Origin: Alphaproteobacteria bacterium
GTDB taxonomy: Bacteria > Pseudomonadota > Alphaproteobacteria > RF32 > CAG-239
Direction: 5' to 3'
Length of the DNA stretch: 14,541 bases
Assembly: GCA_017557925.1 (NCBI GenBank)
Contig: JAFYWO010000173.1
Coordinates: 1-14,541 of the forward strand
This document shows positions 14,173 through 14,541 of the stretch, piece by piece. The translations under genes were made by a program, and so were the position numbers. Position 1 is the stretch's first letter. Every line of letters begins with the position of its first letter. The notes beneath the pieces are model-generated. The model saw only the letters and a program-made list of their open reading frames with translations. It had not been told where the DNA came from and searched no databases.

Positions 14173-14541
14173 ATGAGTAATCAATGTTTATATATAGTTG
14201 CTACCCCTATTGGCAACTTAGACGATTTATCTAAAAGAGCAAAAGACATTTTAAGCTCTGTAAAAATAATTGTAGCCGAAGACTCTCGTGAAACAAAAAA
14301 ATTATTTACCCTAACTAATATTAGCTCTCAAAACAAAAAATTTATTGCCTATGATGACCATTTTGAACAAGAAAAAGTTCAAGAAATTATTGATTTAATA
14401 AATAATAATAATGATGTTGCTTTAGTCAGCGATGCCGGTTCTCCCTTAATTTCCGATCCCGGCTATAAATTAGTCAGAGAATGTAGAAAACAAGGTATAA
14501 AAGTTACTACAATACCCGGATGCTATGCTGTCATATCTGCA
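14173..14541 (+). CDS. rsmI: 16S rRNA (cytidine-1402-2'-O)-methyltransferase RsmI (partial, 5' part)
   Basis: The first 123 codons are present; the gene runs off the right edge. SAM-dependent tetrapyrrole-methylase-type signatures are clear: LYIVATPIGNLDDLSKRA near the start, IIVAEDSRETKKLF, ALVSDAGSPLISDPGYKLV, and VTTIPG leading to the conserved PG-x-x-A segment at the edge. RsmI methylates the ribose 2'-O of C1402 in 16S rRNA, in the decoding centre. The start at 14173 follows AAGAG and places the conserved strand directly at the N-terminus. It is divergent from the lpoA-like lipoprotein gene across 70 bp. Confidence 0.95.
   Translation, partial: MSNQCLYIVATPIGNLDDLSKRAKDILSSVKIIVAEDSRETKKLFTLTNISSQNKKFIAYDDHFEQEKVQEIIDLINNNNDVALVSDAGSPLISDPGYKLVRECRKQGIKVTTIPGCYAVISA

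Overview
The window is strongly AT-rich and densely coded, and looks like a chromosomal segment of an alphaproteobacterium with a small, low-GC, probably host-associated genome. The evidence is a compressed form of the alphaproteobacterial SPOR-nagZ-(scpA-scpB)-tatA cluster, a short SRP RNA directly upstream of dnaX-ybaB-recR, a cysteine-free alphaproteobacterial-type bL33, and a divergent lpoA-like/rsmI pair. Placement in a gut clade such as the uncultured Rhodospirillales-like RF32 group is a guess. No insertion sequence, prophage, CRISPR array, rRNA or tRNA was recognised.

Left part (1-2928, + strand): the end of a very acidic protein with a duplicated WEWEYVE segment, then three closely packed genes. 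These encode an unrecognised 172-residue soluble protein, a short secretin-like outer-membrane lipoprotein, and a single-pass inner-membrane protein with a periplasmic tail. Together they look like part of an envelope-spanning type IVb-pilus/secretion-like apparatus whose remaining genes lie off the left edge. A bidirectional hairpin terminator closes this operon against the next.

2987-5178 (- strand): SPOR-domain protein, nagZ (cell-wall recycling beta-N-acetylglucosaminidase) and a short TatA-like protein, with gaps or overlaps of only a few bases. Then comes about 550 bp without a convincing gene (5179-5727). It carries a perfect tandem 11-bp repeat and a perfect 11-bp hairpin in front of a secreted S41 peptidase that appears to lack the usual PDZ domain. 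rpmG (bL33) follows with its own promoter and terminator.

7093-10651: xerC and a ferritin-like (DPSL/thioferritin-like) gene on the minus strand; rpe and a PhoB-type response regulator on the plus strand, converging on recR with only 3 bp between the stop codons.

10058-14541: the minus-strand order is lpoA-like lipoprotein, SRP RNA (ffs), dnaX, ybaB, recR. The 3' end of the SRP RNA lies about a dozen bases from the dnaX start. dnaX contains A9 and A10 homopolymers after domain III, and slippage by one base either way at either tract leads to an almost immediate stop. This is a good candidate for programmed production of a short gamma-type clamp-loader subunit. The window ends inside rsmI (16S rRNA 2'-O-methyltransferase), transcribed divergently from the lpoA-like gene.
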